Notes: generated by a model from the letters alone, not told the origin. A stretch of 64,000 bases of DNA from Abiotrophia sp. HMSC24B09 (GCF_001815865.1 NZ_KV822195.1:430996-494995), one strand, 5' to 3'; numbered from the stretch's first letter, positions 52,501 to 64,000 are shown. Program-made: numbers and translations.

Positions 52501-54333
52501 TTAATCTTCGTCCATTTGTAGGACAGCCATGAAGGCTTCTTGTGGGACTTCCACCGTCCCAATTTGTTTCATCCGCTTTTTCCCCTCTTTTTGTTTCTCG
52601 AGGAGCTTCTTACGACGGCTGACGTCCCCACCGTAGAGTTTAGCCGTTACGTCTTTACGCAAGGCTTTAATGGTGGTACGCGCTAGAATCTTATTACCGA
52701 TAGCAGCCTGAACAGGTACTTCGAAGAGTTGACGCGGAATGATGCCGCGAAGTTTTTCTACTAATTCACGGCCACGACCGTAAGCAAAGTCCTTGTGGAC
52801 AATCATGGAGAAGGCGTCAATCAGGTCGCCATTGAGCAGGATATCCATCTTAACTAGGTTAGATGGTTTGTAGCCAATTAATTCGTAGTCAAGGGATGCA
52901 TAGCCTTTGGTATTGGATTTGAGCTTATCGAAGAAGTCATAGATGATTTCTGACAATGGTAACTCATAGACCACATTGACCCGGTAATCATCCAGATAAT
53001 CCATGGTAATGAAGTTACCCCGCTTACGTTGGCCGATGTCCATGACTGCGCCAACATATTCATTAGGCACCATAATGGAGGCCTTAACGTAGGGCTCGTA
53101 GATTTCATCAATGACGGTTTGGTCTGGCATAGCGGACGGGTTATCCACGATGATTTCCTCGCCATTGGTCTTTTTGACCTTGTAAATAACCGAAGGTGCC
53201 GTGGTAATCAGGTTGATGTCGAACTCACGTTCCAGACGTTCCTGGATAACGTCCATGTGCAGTAAGCCTAAGAAACCTGTACGGAAGCCAAAGCCTAGGG
53301 CTTGCGAAGTTTCAGGCTCAAATTGCAAGGCCGCGTCATTGAGCTGGAGTTTTTCCAAGGCATCCCGCAAATCATTATAGTCGTTAGACTCGACTGGATA
53401 GAGACCGCAGTAAACCATGGGATTGAGCTTACGGTAACCGTCTAGGGGTTCTTGGGCCGGATTGTTGGCCAAGGTAATGGTATCCCCTACTCGCGTATCT
53501 TGAATGGTCTTAATGGAAGCCGTGATATAGCCCACATCCCCTACCATGAGATAGTCGCGTTGGACAGGTTTAGGACTGAAGACCCCTACTTCCACTACAT
53601 CGAATTCTTTACCGTTGGACATCAAACGAATCTTGTCGCCAGGTTTCACGACCCCGTTAATGACCCGGATATTCAAGACAACACCACGGTAGGAATCATA
53701 AACAGAGTCGAAAATCAGGGCTTGAAGCGGCGCTTCTAGGTCGCCCGGAGGGGCCGGTACCTTGTGGACAATTTGCTCCAGGATTTGGTCAATCCCAATC
53801 CCGGATTTAGCTGAGGCGAAAACGGCCTCACTTGCGTCAATGCCAATGACATCTTCAATTTCAACTTGAACACGCTCAGGATCAGCGGCTGGTAAGTCAA
53901 TCTTGTTAATGACCGGCAGAATTTCTAAGTCGTTATCTAAAGCCAAATAAACGTTGGCCAGAGTCTGAGCTTCAATCCCCTGGGCGGCATCGACGACCAA
54001 GATGGCCCCTTCACAGGCTGCCAGTGAACGTGACACTTCATAAGTAAAGTCCACGTGCCCTGGGGTATCAATTAGGTGGAAGATATACTCTTCCCCATCC
54101 TGAGCCTTATAGGTCAGTTCAACAGCGTTGAGTTTAATGGTAATGCCTCGTTCCCGCTCCAAGTCCATGGAGTCCAAGAGTTGGTCCTGCATTTCCCGGT
54201 CTGAAACCGTCTCTGTCAATTGCAGAATACGGTCAGCCAAGGTTGATTTACCATGGTCAATATGAGCGATAATGGAGAAGTTGCGAATTTTCTCCTGGCG
54301 GGCTCGGAGTGCTTGTAATTCTTGTGGATTCAT
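52501..54333 (-). CDS. lepA: Elongation factor 4 (LepA)
   Basis: Ribosomal back-translocase GTPase of 610 residues. GTPase motifs are [28 protein letters not shown] and NKIDLP; the EF-G-like domains follow and the LepA-specific C-terminal domain ends with the basic [23 protein letters not shown]. It lies downstream of dnaJ on the same strand but behind a terminator. Confidence 0.97.
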   Translation of the reverse strand: MNPQELQALRARQEKIRNFSIIAHIDHGKSTLADRILQLTETVSDREMQDQLLDSMDLERERGITIKLNAVELTYKAQDGEEYIFHLIDTPGHVDFTYEVSRSLAACEGAILVVDAAQGIEAQTLANVYLALDNDLEILPVINKIDLPAADPERVQVEIEDVIGIDASEAVFASAKSGIGIDQILEQIVHKVPAPPGDLEAPLQALIFDSVYDSYRGVVLNIRVINGVVKPGDKIRLMSNGKEFDVVEVGVFSPKPVQRDYLMVGDVGYITASIKTIQDTRVGDTITLANNPAQEPLDGYRKLNPMVYCGLYPVESNDYNDLRDALEKLQLNDAALQFEPETSQALGFGFRTGFLGLLHMDVIQERLEREFDINLITTAPSVIYKVKKTNGEEIIVDNPSAMPDQTVIDEIYEPYVKASIMVPNEYVGAVMDIGQRKRGNFITMDYLDDYRVNVVYELPLSEIIYDFFDKLKSNTKGYASLDYELIGYKPSNLVKMDILLNGDLIDAFSMIVHKDFAYGRGRELVEKLRGIIPRQLFEVPVQAAIGNKILARTTIKALRKDVTAKLYGGDVSRRKKLLEKQKEGKKRMKQIGTVEVPQEAFMAVLQMDED

Positions 54334-54460
54334 AGGCTGCCTCTTTCGTACAAATTTATCTAGATAGGAGTGCCATCTGGCACTAATACACTGGTCTATT
54401 GTACCAAATTTTTGGCTCTAAGACTAGGGTTAAGCCAGGGAATGCTAACTAAAATTAAGA

Positions 54461-54489
54461 AGAAAAAAGGCTGGAATCTTCCAGCCTTT
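54461..54489 (-). terminator. Intrinsic terminator after dnaJ
   Basis: On the minus strand AAAGGCTGGAA pairs with TTCCAGCCTTT around two bases, followed by Ts. It ends the hrcA-grpE-dnaK-dnaJ operon. Confidence 0.88.
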
Positions 54490-54493
54490 AGAC

Positions 54494-55651
54494 TTATTTG
54501 CCTTCAAACATATCCTTCATCTTATCGAAGAAGCCACCTTCATGACCCTTGACAGATTCACCACTAGATTCAGCCAGTTGCTTGAAGAGATCCTTTTGAC
54601 GATCTGTTAATCGCTTAGGCGTCACGACTTTGACGGACACGTGTTGATCCCCATTGCGGCCACCGCGAAGACTTGGCGCTCCCTTCTCACGTAGTCGGAA
54701 GGTGGTACCAGTTTGGGTTCCTGCCGGGATTTTAAGTTTGACGTTACCATGAACAGTTGGCACCTTGACTTCATCCCCTAGGGCTGCCTGGCTAAAGCTG
54801 ATAGGAAGTTCGTAGAAGATTTCGGTGCCTTCACGTTCAAAGATATCACTCTCTTCGACCTGGAAGACCACATAGAGGTCGCCGTAAGGTCCGCCATTGG
54901 TTCCGGCTTCACCTTGACCAGATACTCGCATTTGTTGGTTGTCCTCTACCCCTGCAGGGACCGTGACTTTGACCGAATGCTGTTGGGTTTCTGTTCCAGC
55001 ACCGTGACAGGTCGTACATTTTTCCTTGATTTCTTTACCCGTCCCGTGACAGACATCACAGGTTGCCTGAGACATCATGGCACCAAATGGGGTGTTGCGT
55101 TGAACGTTGATCACCCCAGAACCATGACACTTGTGACAGGTTACGGGTTCGGTCCCTTCCTTGGCACCTGAACCATGACAGGTATGACATTCTTGCTTAC
55201 GATTATAGGTAATAGTGACTTCCTTACCAAAAATGGCTTCCTCAAATTTGAGTTTAACCCGGTATTGGAGATCATCACCCCGACGGGCTGCATTGGCTCT
55301 AGCAGAACCAGCACCGCCCATACCGCCACCGAAGAAGGACTCGAAGATATCTTCAAAGCCATTAAATCCTCCACCGCTGAAGCCACCAAAACCGCCACCA
55401 CCGAAACCACCGGAACCATAGGAGCCGTCGGTGGCTGCGTGACCATATTGGTCGTACATAGAGCGCTTATCAGCGTCACTTAGGACCTCGTAAGCTTCGG
55501 TAATTTCTTTGAATTTATCGGCTGCGTCTGCTTCTTTGTTAATGTCTGGATGATATTGTTTGGATAGTTTACGATAGGCTTTCTTGATTTCGGCGTCACT
55601 AGCGTCTCGAGAGACCCCTAGGACGTCGTAGTAATCACGTTTATCTGCCAT
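54494..55651 (-). CDS. dnaJ: Chaperone protein DnaJ
   Basis: Co-chaperone that stimulates DnaK ATPase. The 385 residues have a J domain with HPD ([10 protein letters not shown]), a Gly/Phe-rich segment (about 75-115), a zinc-finger domain with four CxxCxGxG repeats ([32 protein letters not shown]) and the substrate-binding C-terminal domains. AAGGAGTGGG precedes the ATG. It is the last gene of the heat-shock operon. Confidence 0.97.
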   Translation of the reverse strand: MADKRDYYDVLGVSRDASDAEIKKAYRKLSKQYHPDINKEADAADKFKEITEAYEVLSDADKRSMYDQYGHAATDGSYGSGGFGGGGFGGFSGGGFNGFEDIFESFFGGGMGGAGSARANAARRGDDLQYRVKLKFEEAIFGKEVTITYNRKQECHTCHGSGAKEGTEPVTCHKCHGSGVINVQRNTPFGAMMSQATCDVCHGTGKEIKEKCTTCHGAGTETQQHSVKVTVPAGVEDNQQMRVSGQGEAGTNGGPYGDLYVVFQVEESDIFEREGTEIFYELPISFSQAALGDEVKVPTVHGNVKLKIPAGTQTGTTFRLREKGAPSLRGGRNGDQHVSVKVVTPKRLTDRQKDLFKQLAESSGESVKGHEGGFFDKMKDMFEGK

Positions 55652-55707
55652 TTTCCCACTCCTTTTTTCAAGCCCTAGGGCTTATGACACAGTTAGATTA
55701 GAAAGGA

Positions 55708-55732
55708 AACGCCAAAGACAAGCTCTGGCGTT
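55708..55732 (-). other. Hairpin between dnaK and dnaJ
   Basis: AACGCCA and TGGCGTT arms with an 11-base loop on either strand and no long T-run. It may cause partial termination or stabilise the dnaK message, as seen in other dnaK operons. Confidence 0.55.
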
Positions 55733-55749
55733 GTTCCTTACCTCATATA

Positions 55750-57639
<1,890 letters not shown>

Positions 57640-58236
57640 TTACTGAGCGACAATGACCATGGCAGGTCTTAAAACCCGGTCTTGTAACAAGTAGCCTTTT
57701 TGCAAGACATTAATGACGGTATCAGCTTCCTGACCCTCGCCTGCAGGCATCATACTAACTGCCTGATGGAAATTAGGATCAAAGGCTTGGTTCAATGGGT
57801 CAATAACGCTAATGCCTTCTTTTTCAAAGGCTTGTTGGAACTGCTTGTAAACCATCTCGATGCCCTTATGGATGGCTTTGGCATCTTCAGACTCAGCTGG
57901 GGTTGCTAAGGCGCGTTCCAAGTTATCAGCTACATCTAAGAGATGGCTAGCCAAGCTTTGCGAGCGATATTTTGCTGCATCTTGGCGTTCACGTTGGTTA
58001 ATGCGTCGCATGTTCTGGATTTCTGCTTGCAAGCGTAAGAGTTGGTCGGATAAAGCTTCTTTTTCAGCCTCTAACTGACTGACTTGGTCTTCCGCTTCTT
58101 CAATGGCTTGATCTAGGCTCTCGTTTGATTGATCAACTTGAACCTCTTCTTGATAAGCACTGTCTTGAATCTTATCAAGCTTTTCATCTTGAACAGGCGC
58201 GTCTTGCTTGAGCACTTCTTTTTCTGTGTTTGACAC
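57640..58236 (-). CDS. grpE: Nucleotide exchange factor GrpE
   Basis: Releases ADP from DnaK. The 198-residue protein starts at a GTG with AAAGGAGG 7 bases upstream. A disordered acidic N-terminus is followed by a long dimerising coiled coil (about 45-100, ending in NMRRINQRERQDAAKYRSQS) and the C-terminal beta-wing with GISVIDPLNQAFDPNFHQAV and VLQKGYLLQDRVLRPAMV. It lies between hrcA and dnaK. Confidence 0.96.
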   Translation of the reverse strand: MSNTEKEVLKQDAPVQDEKLDKIQDSAYQEEVQVDQSNESLDQAIEEAEDQVSQLEAEKEALSDQLLRLQAEIQNMRRINQRERQDAAKYRSQSLASHLLDVADNLERALATPAESEDAKAIHKGIEMVYKQFQQAFEKEGISVIDPLNQAFDPNFHQAVSMMPAGEGQEADTVINVLQKGYLLQDRVLRPAMVIVAQ

Positions 58237-58280
58237 GTAATCGCCTCCTTTAAGGGTTTGGTAATTCTGGGTGTGGCTAC

Positions 58281-59270
58281 TTAATAATGGGCCAGTTCAT
58301 GCGTGATGTGATGCATCAAGCCCAGTACACGCTGATAAGGCATAGTAGCGGGACCAACTAGGCCGATGATGACCTGTTGTGCTTGATACTGATAGGATGA
58401 GGTCACTAGACTGACGTCTGCTAGGCCTCCCAATCCCAGTTCAACTGCTAAGCCTTGCTTGGCTTCAAGTAGTTGGAACATTTCTGCTGACCCATCGATT
58501 AGGTTGAAGAGTCGCTTGTAATCTGACACTTCTACTGAATCGAATAGGTTATTCTTACCACTGACATAGTAACTACGCCCCTTTAAATGGCGCATTAATT
58601 TGGTGATAACTGACGAAAAGTCGACTTGGAAGCCAACTAAGCGCTGCATCAAGAGTGGCAAGGTCAATTTAAGTCGTTGCTGTGCTTCTAGTAAGGATAA
58701 GCCAACAATTTCCTGGTTGATAGCTTGAGTCAAACGACCCAAGTCCTCTCGGCTTAAGGATCTTGGTAAATCTACTAGATCACTTTCAACGCTTCCCTTG
58801 TCAGTCAAGACGATGGCCACAATCCGACTCTCGCTGAGTTGTATCAAGCGGAACTCACTTAAATGATATTGTTCCTTGGATTCTCCCAAAACGACGGCCG
58901 TATAGCCAGTTAAGGAGACCAAGATATCAGCCGCCAATTGGGCGTGCTGCATAGCGTCAAAATGGCGATCTCGGAAGATAGATTGAATTACCTCACTATC
59001 TTGCTTGGCCATTTGAATATCTGCTTGATCCTCAATCAGTTGATCTACATAGTAGCGGTAGCCATCAAAGGATGGAATCCGTCCACTAGAAGAATGAGCC
59101 TTCTTGAGATAGCCAATGCGCTCAAGTGCCAACATATCGTTTCGTACGGTTGCCGGTGAGACATCCAATAGACTCTTCTGAAGCAGGGTCTTAGACCCAA
59201 TCGGTTCTTCATACTGGCCATACAGCTGCACAATCAACTGTAAAATTTGTTGTTGCCTAGCTGTTAACAT
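58281..59270 (-). CDS. hrcA: Heat-inducible transcription repressor HrcA
   Basis: Binds CIRCE elements and is kept active by GroEL. The start is ATG 59270 (MLTARQQQIL): the GTG at 59279 lies inside the ribosome site GAGGTGAG itself. The 329-residue protein has an N-terminal winged helix (TARQQQILQLIVQLY, SPATVRNDMLALERIGYL) followed by the GAF-like and dimerisation regions, ending GPATMPYQRVLGLMHHITHEL. It autoregulates through the two CIRCE elements directly upstream. Confidence 0.96.
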   Translation of the reverse strand: MLTARQQQILQLIVQLYGQYEEPIGSKTLLQKSLLDVSPATVRNDMLALERIGYLKKAHSSSGRIPSFDGYRYYVDQLIEDQADIQMAKQDSEVIQSIFRDRHFDAMQHAQLAADILVSLTGYTAVVLGESKEQYHLSEFRLIQLSESRIVAIVLTDKGSVESDLVDLPRSLSREDLGRLTQAINQEIVGLSLLEAQQRLKLTLPLLMQRLVGFQVDFSSVITKLMRHLKGRSYYVSGKNNLFDSVEVSDYKRLFNLIDGSAEMFQLLEAKQGLAVELGLGGLADVSLVTSSYQYQAQQVIIGLVGPATMPYQRVLGLMHHITHELAHY

Positions 59271-59286
59271 TGTTCTCACCTCTTTT

Positions 59287-59313
59287 TTAGCACTCCTTTA
59301 CCTCAAGTGCTAA
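59287..59313. promoter_or_regulatory. CIRCE element 1
   Basis: TTAGCACTC, 9 bases, AAGTGCTAA; one mismatch to the consensus TTAGCACTC-N9-GAGTGCTAA. It lies between the promoter and hrcA. Confidence 0.95.
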
Positions 59314-59317
59314 TGTT

Positions 59318-59346
59318 AGTATACACCCTATTTTACCCCCTGTCAA
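59318..59346 (-). promoter_or_regulatory. Promoter of the hrcA-grpE-dnaK-dnaJ operon
   Basis: On the minus strand TTGACA (59346-59341), 17 bases, TATACT (59323-59318), a near-perfect vegetative promoter enclosed by the two CIRCE elements. Confidence 0.9.
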
Positions 59347-59364
59347 CCCTTTTTGCCATAAATT

Positions 59365-59391
59365 TTAGCACTCTTTTTATTCGAGTGCTAA
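59365..59391. promoter_or_regulatory. CIRCE element 2
   Basis: TTAGCACTC, 9 bases, GAGTGCTAA; a perfect consensus CIRCE upstream of the -35 element. Double CIRCE control is known in several Firmicutes. Confidence 0.97.
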
Positions 59392-59400
59392 TTTTACCTA

Positions 59401-59435
59401 AAATAAAAACTCGCACTGGTCAAAAGCGCGAGTTT
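59401..59435 (-). terminator. Intrinsic terminator after the YitT gene
   Basis: On the minus strand AAACTCGC pairs with GCGAGTTT, followed by a T-rich tract. Confidence 0.8.
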
Positions 59436-59444
59436 ATAAGCTTT

Positions 59445-60314
59445 TTAGCGATGAGGAATCTGTTGACCCGTCTCAGCATCTAGATAGAATGAGAAGCCTT
59501 CCCCGTGTACTTGTTGGACATTGGAGATAATCATAAAGGCAGTTGGATCAATCTCAAGCACCGTCCGTTGCAGAGGCAGGATTTGGTTACGGCTAAGCAC
59601 AATGAAGAGGACATCTTTCTCATTGCGGGTGTAGTAACCTTCCCCTTTGAGGATGGTAATCCCACGCTGAATGCGTTGGGAAATAGTTTGTGCCACTTTA
59701 TCCGATTCCTTGGAGATAATGGTAACGGACTTCTTAGGGTTGAAACCTTCTAAGATGAAGTTCATGATGCGGGTGAAGACGACCAACATGGCTAAGGTCA
59801 AGACAGTCTTCTCTAAGCCGATAACAAAGGAAGTTGAAAGTACGACGACCGTATCAATCATGAGGAAACCAGCAGAGGTGTTAATCCCAAAGTATTTATT
59901 GAGAATCATCACGATAATATCAGCCCCAGCAGTGGTCCCGCCACCTAGGAAAACCAAACCAAGCCCTACCCCAATCATGGCACCCGCCATAAGAGGAATA
60001 ATCATGGAATTTTCAGGGATAAAGCCAGTGGAAGGCAGAATCTTCTGGAAGACGGAAATACACATAACCGATACAATAGTCAGATAGAGGGTTTCCCGCT
60101 CTAGATAACGCCAACCAATAATTAAGAGGACCACGTTGATGATCCAGTAAGTGATGGCGTTATCCCAACCTAACGTATACTTGAGTAGCAAAGTGACCCC
60201 GGTCACGCCGCCCTCCCCCATATGGTTAGGCACGAGTAGCAAATTAATGGAATAGGCAAAGATCAAACTCCCTAAAACCACTAAAAAGAAATTTTTCAAA
60301 AATTTACGATTCAT
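59445..60314 (-). CDS. YitT-family membrane protein
   Basis: A 289-residue protein with five or six membrane segments (10-190; LLVPNHMGEGGVTGVTLLLKY, FLGGGTTAGADIIVMIL) and a C-terminal DUF2179 domain (about 215-285; GYYTRNEKDVLFIVLSRNQI). ATG 60314 lies 8 bases after AGGAGG, which is located in the last codons of hemW. The family is widespread in Firmicutes and of unknown function, probably transport or sensing. It ends the truB-ribF-hemW-yitT run. Confidence 0.88.
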   Translation of the reverse strand: MNRKFLKNFFLVVLGSLIFAYSINLLLVPNHMGEGGVTGVTLLLKYTLGWDNAITYWIINVVLLIIGWRYLERETLYLTIVSVMCISVFQKILPSTGFIPENSMIIPLMAGAMIGVGLGLVFLGGGTTAGADIIVMILNKYFGINTSAGFLMIDTVVVLSTSFVIGLEKTVLTLAMLVVFTRIMNFILEGFNPKKSVTIISKESDKVAQTISQRIQRGITILKGEGYYTRNEKDVLFIVLSRNQILPLQRTVLEIDPTAFMIISNVQQVHGEGFSFYLDAETGQQIPHR

Positions 60315-60317
60315 CAA

Positions 60318-61490
60318 TTAATCCTCCTTATTCATTATTTGCGGTCTTTCCTTGAGCCAACCGATTAAGTCCCGGAAGACTAGATCGGCTAGAAAAAGAC
60401 CCCTTGTGGTTAAATAAATACGGTCACTTTCTTCTATTAAAAGTCCACGCTCAGCTTGCTGTCTGAAGAAATCAGCAAACAAGACTTCCGCCCGATAGCC
60501 AAAACGTGTTTGGAAGTCTGTCAGGCAGACCCCTTGCGTGGTCCGCAAGGCCAAGAAAAGAAATTCTTCCATCTGATCAACTAAGTCCAGGTGACTGGCG
60601 TCAATAATGGGCTTATTTCCTGCTCTTAATTGTTTAAGATAATGGTGAACGGGCCCGTGATTGTAATAACGCGTCCCATCTAAGAAACCATGGGCACCCG
60701 CACCAAAACCATAGTAAGGCGTATAACGCCAGTAACCTAGATTGTGTTGCGATTCATAGCCTGGTTTGGCGAAGTTGGAGACTTCGTACTGGTGGATGCC
60801 CGCTTCCTTAAGCCGGTCGATGGCCAATTGAAACATGTCAGCATCAACATCCTCGCTAGGTAGGGGCAACTTGCCCTGGCGCATAAGCTGCTGGAAGACC
60901 GTCTGATTCTCAATAATCAGAGAGTAGAGGGAATAATGAGGCAAATCCAATGATAAGGCCTTGGTCAAACTCTCATCGAAGTCTGCTAAAGTCTGTTCTG
61001 GTAAACGAAAAATCAAATCAATACTGAGATTTTCAAAGCCTACCTGGCGAAACCAGTCGATGGACTGGTAGATTTGCTTTTCCCGATGGTTACGTCCGAT
61101 TTTACGCAGTAGTCGGTCATTGAAGGTCTGGACTCCCATACTAATACGGTTGACTCCTTGGTCTTTGAGTAGACGACATTTTTCTAGGCTAAGTTCACCC
61201 GGGTTAATCTCAAAAGAAAATTCAGTCTTGTCGGTCAGGGGCAAGCGCCGGTGAATAGAGGCCAGCAAATAGTCTAACTCAGATAAAGACAAGCAACTTG
61301 GGGTCCCGCCCCCAATATAGAGGGTATCCAGGGGCTGCGTCTGATCGAGGTCATAGGCAGCCATTTCCTGGTCCAAGGCGGCCAGATAATCCTCGACTGG
61401 TTGGCCATCATAGAAAAACTTATTAAAGGCACAATAATGGCAAATTTTCTTGCAGAAAGGAATATGTATATAGGCGGCCTTGGCTTGCAT
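60318..61490 (-). CDS. hemW: Radical SAM heme chaperone HemW
   Basis: A 390-residue radical SAM protein of the HemW group, formerly annotated as oxygen-independent coproporphyrinogen oxidase (HemN). The cluster motif is Cys13-x3-Cys17-x2-Cys20 (CKKICHYC), where real HemN has a further Cys; LYIGGGTPSCLS and GAGAHGFLDGTRYYN follow. Only one base separates its ATG from the ribF stop. The role is heme binding and delivery rather than coproporphyrinogen oxidation. Confidence 0.92.
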   Translation of the reverse strand: MQAKAAYIHIPFCKKICHYCAFNKFFYDGQPVEDYLAALDQEMAAYDLDQTQPLDTLYIGGGTPSCLSLSELDYLLASIHRRLPLTDKTEFSFEINPGELSLEKCRLLKDQGVNRISMGVQTFNDRLLRKIGRNHREKQIYQSIDWFRQVGFENLSIDLIFRLPEQTLADFDESLTKALSLDLPHYSLYSLIIENQTVFQQLMRQGKLPLPSEDVDADMFQLAIDRLKEAGIHQYEVSNFAKPGYESQHNLGYWRYTPYYGFGAGAHGFLDGTRYYNHGPVHHYLKQLRAGNKPIIDASHLDLVDQMEEFLFLALRTTQGVCLTDFQTRFGYRAEVLFADFFRQQAERGLLIEESDRIYLTTRGLFLADLVFRDLIGWLKERPQIMNKED

Positions 61491-61491
61491 G

Positions 61492-62439
61492 CTAACCCTC
61501 CTTCTTAATTTGCTGAAAGTAAGCTTGCGAGGCTGCTTGGTCAGTCTGTAGTTGTTGAATTAGGCCCTGAACCGATTCAAATTTAACTTCGCCACGCAGA
61601 TAGTGATGCCAACGAACCTTGACAGTCTCACCATAAATGAGCTGGTTAAAGTTAAAAATATGCACCTCACAGGTCAGACCTGTATCCGTCTCAAAGGTCA
61701 CATTATAGCCAATCGAAGCCATGCCTTGATGCCAAATGCCATTGACTTGAATCTCGACTACATAGATACCCGGCCCTAGTTGGACTTGGCCAGCTTGGGG
61801 ACGGATATTAGCCGTTGGAAAGCCGATGGTTCGTCCTCGCTTCTCACCATGAACGACCACACCGCTGGTCTCATAGACATAGCCTAGAGCCAAATTGGCC
61901 TCATCGATTTTTCCTTCTCGTAAGAGTTCGCGAATGGGTGTCGAGCCGATTTTTTCTTGATTAAGCACAAGTTCAGGCACTTCAATAATTTGGAAGCGAC
62001 CAGCTGCGTGTTGCGGTAAGGTAGACATGTTGGCTTCTTCTTTAGGACCATAAGTATAGTCAAAGCCTGCTACCACCACCTGAGCCTTAAGGCCAACAAT
62101 GTATTTTTCAACAAAAGCTTGAGGAGATTGGGAGCCAAAGGGATAGGTAAAATCGACTAAGAAGACCATATCCACCTGATTGGCTTCAAGCAATTCCATC
62201 TTACGGTCTAAGTCTGACAGGTAATCCATCTCAGCGGCTGTCAGTCGACTGTATACGATTTTAGGATGTTGGTTGAAGGTCATGACCGCCAAAGGCAGGC
62301 CTAAACGGTCGGCTTCGCGGCGTCCGGCTTGAATGACAGCCTGATGCCCCCGATGCAGGCCATCGAAGAATCCTAAAACCAAGACAATAGGCCCCTTAAG
62401 TTGCGGAAGATTTGGATGGTGTATACGAATAATTTCCAT
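61492..62439 (-). CDS. ribF: Bifunctional riboflavin kinase/FAD synthetase
   Basis: Makes FMN and FAD from riboflavin and ATP. The 315-residue protein has the N-terminal nucleotidyltransferase domain with VLGFFDGLHRGHQAV and VAGFDYTYGP, STPIRELLREG, then the riboflavin kinase domain with GRTIGFPTANI and GIYVVEI. It starts 5 bases after the truB stop, in the common truB-ribF pair. Confidence 0.95.
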   Translation of the reverse strand: MEIIRIHHPNLPQLKGPIVLVLGFFDGLHRGHQAVIQAGRREADRLGLPLAVMTFNQHPKIVYSRLTAAEMDYLSDLDRKMELLEANQVDMVFLVDFTYPFGSQSPQAFVEKYIVGLKAQVVVAGFDYTYGPKEEANMSTLPQHAAGRFQIIEVPELVLNQEKIGSTPIRELLREGKIDEANLALGYVYETSGVVVHGEKRGRTIGFPTANIRPQAGQVQLGPGIYVVEIQVNGIWHQGMASIGYNVTFETDTGLTCEVHIFNFNQLIYGETVKVRWHHYLRGEVKFESVQGLIQQLQTDQAASQAYFQQIKKEG

Positions 62440-62444
62440 GTTGT

Positions 62445-63374
62445 CTATCGTGACTCCTCTTCATAGGTAAACATCTTCAAGGGCTTGACCATACCAGGTT
62501 TGCTTGGATGTGGCCCGTAAATGGCACGAACTTTGCCTTGGTAGTAGCAAGCGGTAGCCTCTTTGAGAGCTAGGTTGAAAGCAGTGCTTGGCACAACCTG
62601 CCCATTCTTGACTATGGTCCACTCTGAATCTTGCAAGTGGTAGTGTGGGCAGAAGTTGATTGCTTGATCCAGTGGGACTAGGATATGGCTAACTCGCCCT
62701 TGATCTGCCGCTTGGGCTACTTCTTCTAGGCTATGGGCCTGAGACAAGCTATAGCCCCCCGTCATATAACGGACCAGATGAGACATGTGACTTGGATAGC
62801 CTAGCTTAGCTCCTAAATCAACTGCTAGGGTTCTAACATAGGTTCCCTTGCCACATTGGACATCAAAAGACCAGCGTTGTAGGCCTTCATGTGGGTCGAA
62901 TTCACTAGCCCCTAGTCGTTCAAAGCGGTCAATCCGAGCTATTCGGCGTGGACGTTCCACTTGCTGACCTGCACGCGCATATTCATAGAGACGCTTGCCG
63001 CCTACTTTAACGGCTGAGTAATAAGGCGGAATCTGAACAATCTCTCCTAGAAAAGTCGCCATGGCGGCATCAATTGCGGCATCAGACACTGGCTCTTTAA
63101 GTCGCTTATGTTCGACAGGCGCCCCATCGGCATCCTCCGTCTCGGTAGAAAATCCCAAGGTGATTTCACCCCGGTAACCCTTTTGGCCGTCCATGAGGTC
63201 TTCTACTAACTTCGTCGCTTGGCCAATACAACAGACTAAGACACCCGCCACGTTAGGATCCAAAGTACCGGTGTGACCAATGCGTTTGGTTCTGAGGATT
63301 TTGCGTAATTTAAAGACAACATCGTGACTGGTCATGCCAACTGGTTTATTGATTACCAAGATTCCGTGATACAT
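62445..63374 (-). CDS. truB: tRNA pseudouridine(55) synthase TruB
   Basis: Makes pseudouridine 55 in the T loop of tRNAs. ATG 63374 (MYHGILVINKP) lies 11 bases after AAGGAG; the in-frame ATG at 63401 is only a few bases from a TATAAT at 63409-63414 (minus strand) and is unlikely. The 309-residue protein has NKPVGMTSHDVV, the catalytic Asp39 in GHTGTLDPNVAGVL, and CGKGTYVRTLAVDLG. Confidence 0.95.
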   Translation of the reverse strand: MYHGILVINKPVGMTSHDVVFKLRKILRTKRIGHTGTLDPNVAGVLVCCIGQATKLVEDLMDGQKGYRGEITLGFSTETEDADGAPVEHKRLKEPVSDAAIDAAMATFLGEIVQIPPYYSAVKVGGKRLYEYARAGQQVERPRRIARIDRFERLGASEFDPHEGLQRWSFDVQCGKGTYVRTLAVDLGAKLGYPSHMSHLVRYMTGGYSLSQAHSLEEVAQAADQGRVSHILVPLDQAINFCPHYHLQDSEWTIVKNGQVVPSTAFNLALKEATACYYQGKVRAIYGPHPSKPGMVKPLKMFTYEEESR

Positions 63375-63472
63375 AGTGTGCGACGCTCCTTTAAATTTCA
63401 TAACGATTTATTATATCAGATTTAAGGCCAAAAGACTAACAAAGGGCTTAGATAAGGGCTTCAGAAGTGTCA

Positions 63473-64000
63473 TCAACCAGAGTTACGCAAGCCAGTTGCA
63501 ATCCCATTAATGGTAATGTGCAAAATCTTGCTAGCCAAAGGACTGAGCGGTTCTTGACGAGACCGTCTAATCAGTTCCACCTGTAAGTAATTAAGGGCAT
63601 TGAAGTAAGGTAGACGCATGGCTAAGGAATCACGCAGGTAATTATTTTGTGCCAATAGTTGCACTTCCCCTTCTATTTGTAAGAGGAGATCCTTGGTGCG
63701 TTGCCACTCTGTCTCTAGGGTTTGGAAAATAGCTTGTCCCTCAGGATCCTCAACTAGTTGGCTATAGTAACGCGCCACTTCCATATCAGACTTAGCCAAG
63801 ACCATGTCTACATTAGATAGTAAAGCCCGGAAGAATGGCCATTCTGCATACATTTCTTGTAATAAAGCTAGATGACTAGGGTCTTCTTCAATAAAACGTT
63901 GGAAGGCGGTTCCTACACCATACCAACCTGGGAACATCAAGCGACTCTGTGACCAAGAGAAGACCCAAGGTATAGCCCGCAGACCATCAATATCGGTCAC
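63473..64000 (-). CDS. ppc: Phosphoenolpyruvate carboxylase, C-terminal part only
   Basis: Carboxylates phosphoenolpyruvate to oxaloacetate. About 175 C-terminal residues are visible, with the gene running off the right edge. Recognisable are LRAIPWVFSWSQSRLMFPGWYGVG, which includes the conserved Trp/Arg stretch near the active site, NVDMVLAKSDM, PYFNALNYLQVELIRR and the C-terminal TINGIATGLRNSG, in which the terminal residues and the Arg take part in allosteric aspartate binding in other species. It is separated from truB by about 100 bases. Confidence 0.95.
   Translation of the reverse strand: MTDIDGLRAIPWVFSWSQSRLMFPGWYGVGTAFQRFIEEDPSHLALLQEMYAEWPFFRALLSNVDMVLAKSDMEVARYYSQLVEDPEGQAIFQTLETEWQRTKDLLLQIEGEVQLLAQNNYLRDSLAMRLPYFNALNYLQVELIRRSRQEPLSPLASKILHITINGIATGLRNSG

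Overview
The window is an ordinary-looking stretch of chromosome from a low-GC Gram-positive, most likely a fermentative member of the Lactobacillales; an Aerococcaceae-like genus is possible, but no 16S rRNA or other decisive marker is present. The evidence is: two CIRCE elements in front of hrcA-grpE-dnaK-dnaJ, strong GGAGG ribosome binding sites, a sortase LPXTG protein, RqcH, PlsY, a parE-parC operon, pflB-pflA and a fused AdhE, CcpA cre-like sites and mannose-type PTS proteins. I see no rRNA, tRNA, transposase, prophage or CRISPR array. Both window edges cut genes: rbgA lacks its first codons and ppc lacks its N-terminal part.

Layout, left to right. Positions 1-1616: rbgA-rnhB (ribosome assembly GTPase, RNase HII). 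1671-5232: a BlaI-type repressor and an M56 (BlaR1-like) membrane protease whose sensor is a PepSY domain plus an Asp-rich tail, followed by a VTC-domain/DUF4956 gene pair whose upstream region carries four BlaI-type boxes; a fifth box sits on the repressor's own promoter. 5285-14739: housekeeping genes (DUF2513-like gene with a cre box, dprA, topA, xerC, hslV-hslU, galM-like, recQ). 14782-20164: plsY opposite parE-parC. 20405-27288: pflB-pflA with an inverted-repeat control region, ppaC, a membrane-anchored thioredoxin-like protein, rqcH.

27307-31156: a predicted tryptophan ABC transporter (trpXYZ) plus an S66 peptidase, preceded by a leader that reads as a ribosome-mediated attenuator: a 17-residue peptide with two Trp codons followed by five alternating complementary segments (GCATAG/CTATG type) and two tandem terminators. 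This is the most striking signal in the window. 31231-33446: nrdH behind two NrdR-like boxes, then an AraC-family regulator divergent from an orphan PTS IIB gene with a pair of direct repeats between them. 33517-45166: envelope and accessory genes (GNAT, secreted nuclease, CapA-like protein, LPXTG coiled-coil protein, thioredoxin-like, YjdM, membrane GDPD, CPBP protease, YdcF, M15B carboxypeptidase, HesB-like protein, RRNPP-type regulator, GNAT). The AT-rich CPBP gene is flanked by a decayed second copy of the 3' end of the GDPD gene, which marks an insertion or duplication.

45171-64000, almost all on the minus strand: msrA, adhE, an ABC-F ATPase, a sirtuin, a zinc alcohol dehydrogenase, lepA, the heat-shock operon, a YitT membrane protein, hemW-ribF-truB and the end of ppc. 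The three fermentation loci (pflB, adhE, zinc adh) share TTGTGAA half-sites upstream, and adhE and adh also carry good cre matches, which suggests joint control by redox state and carbon supply.
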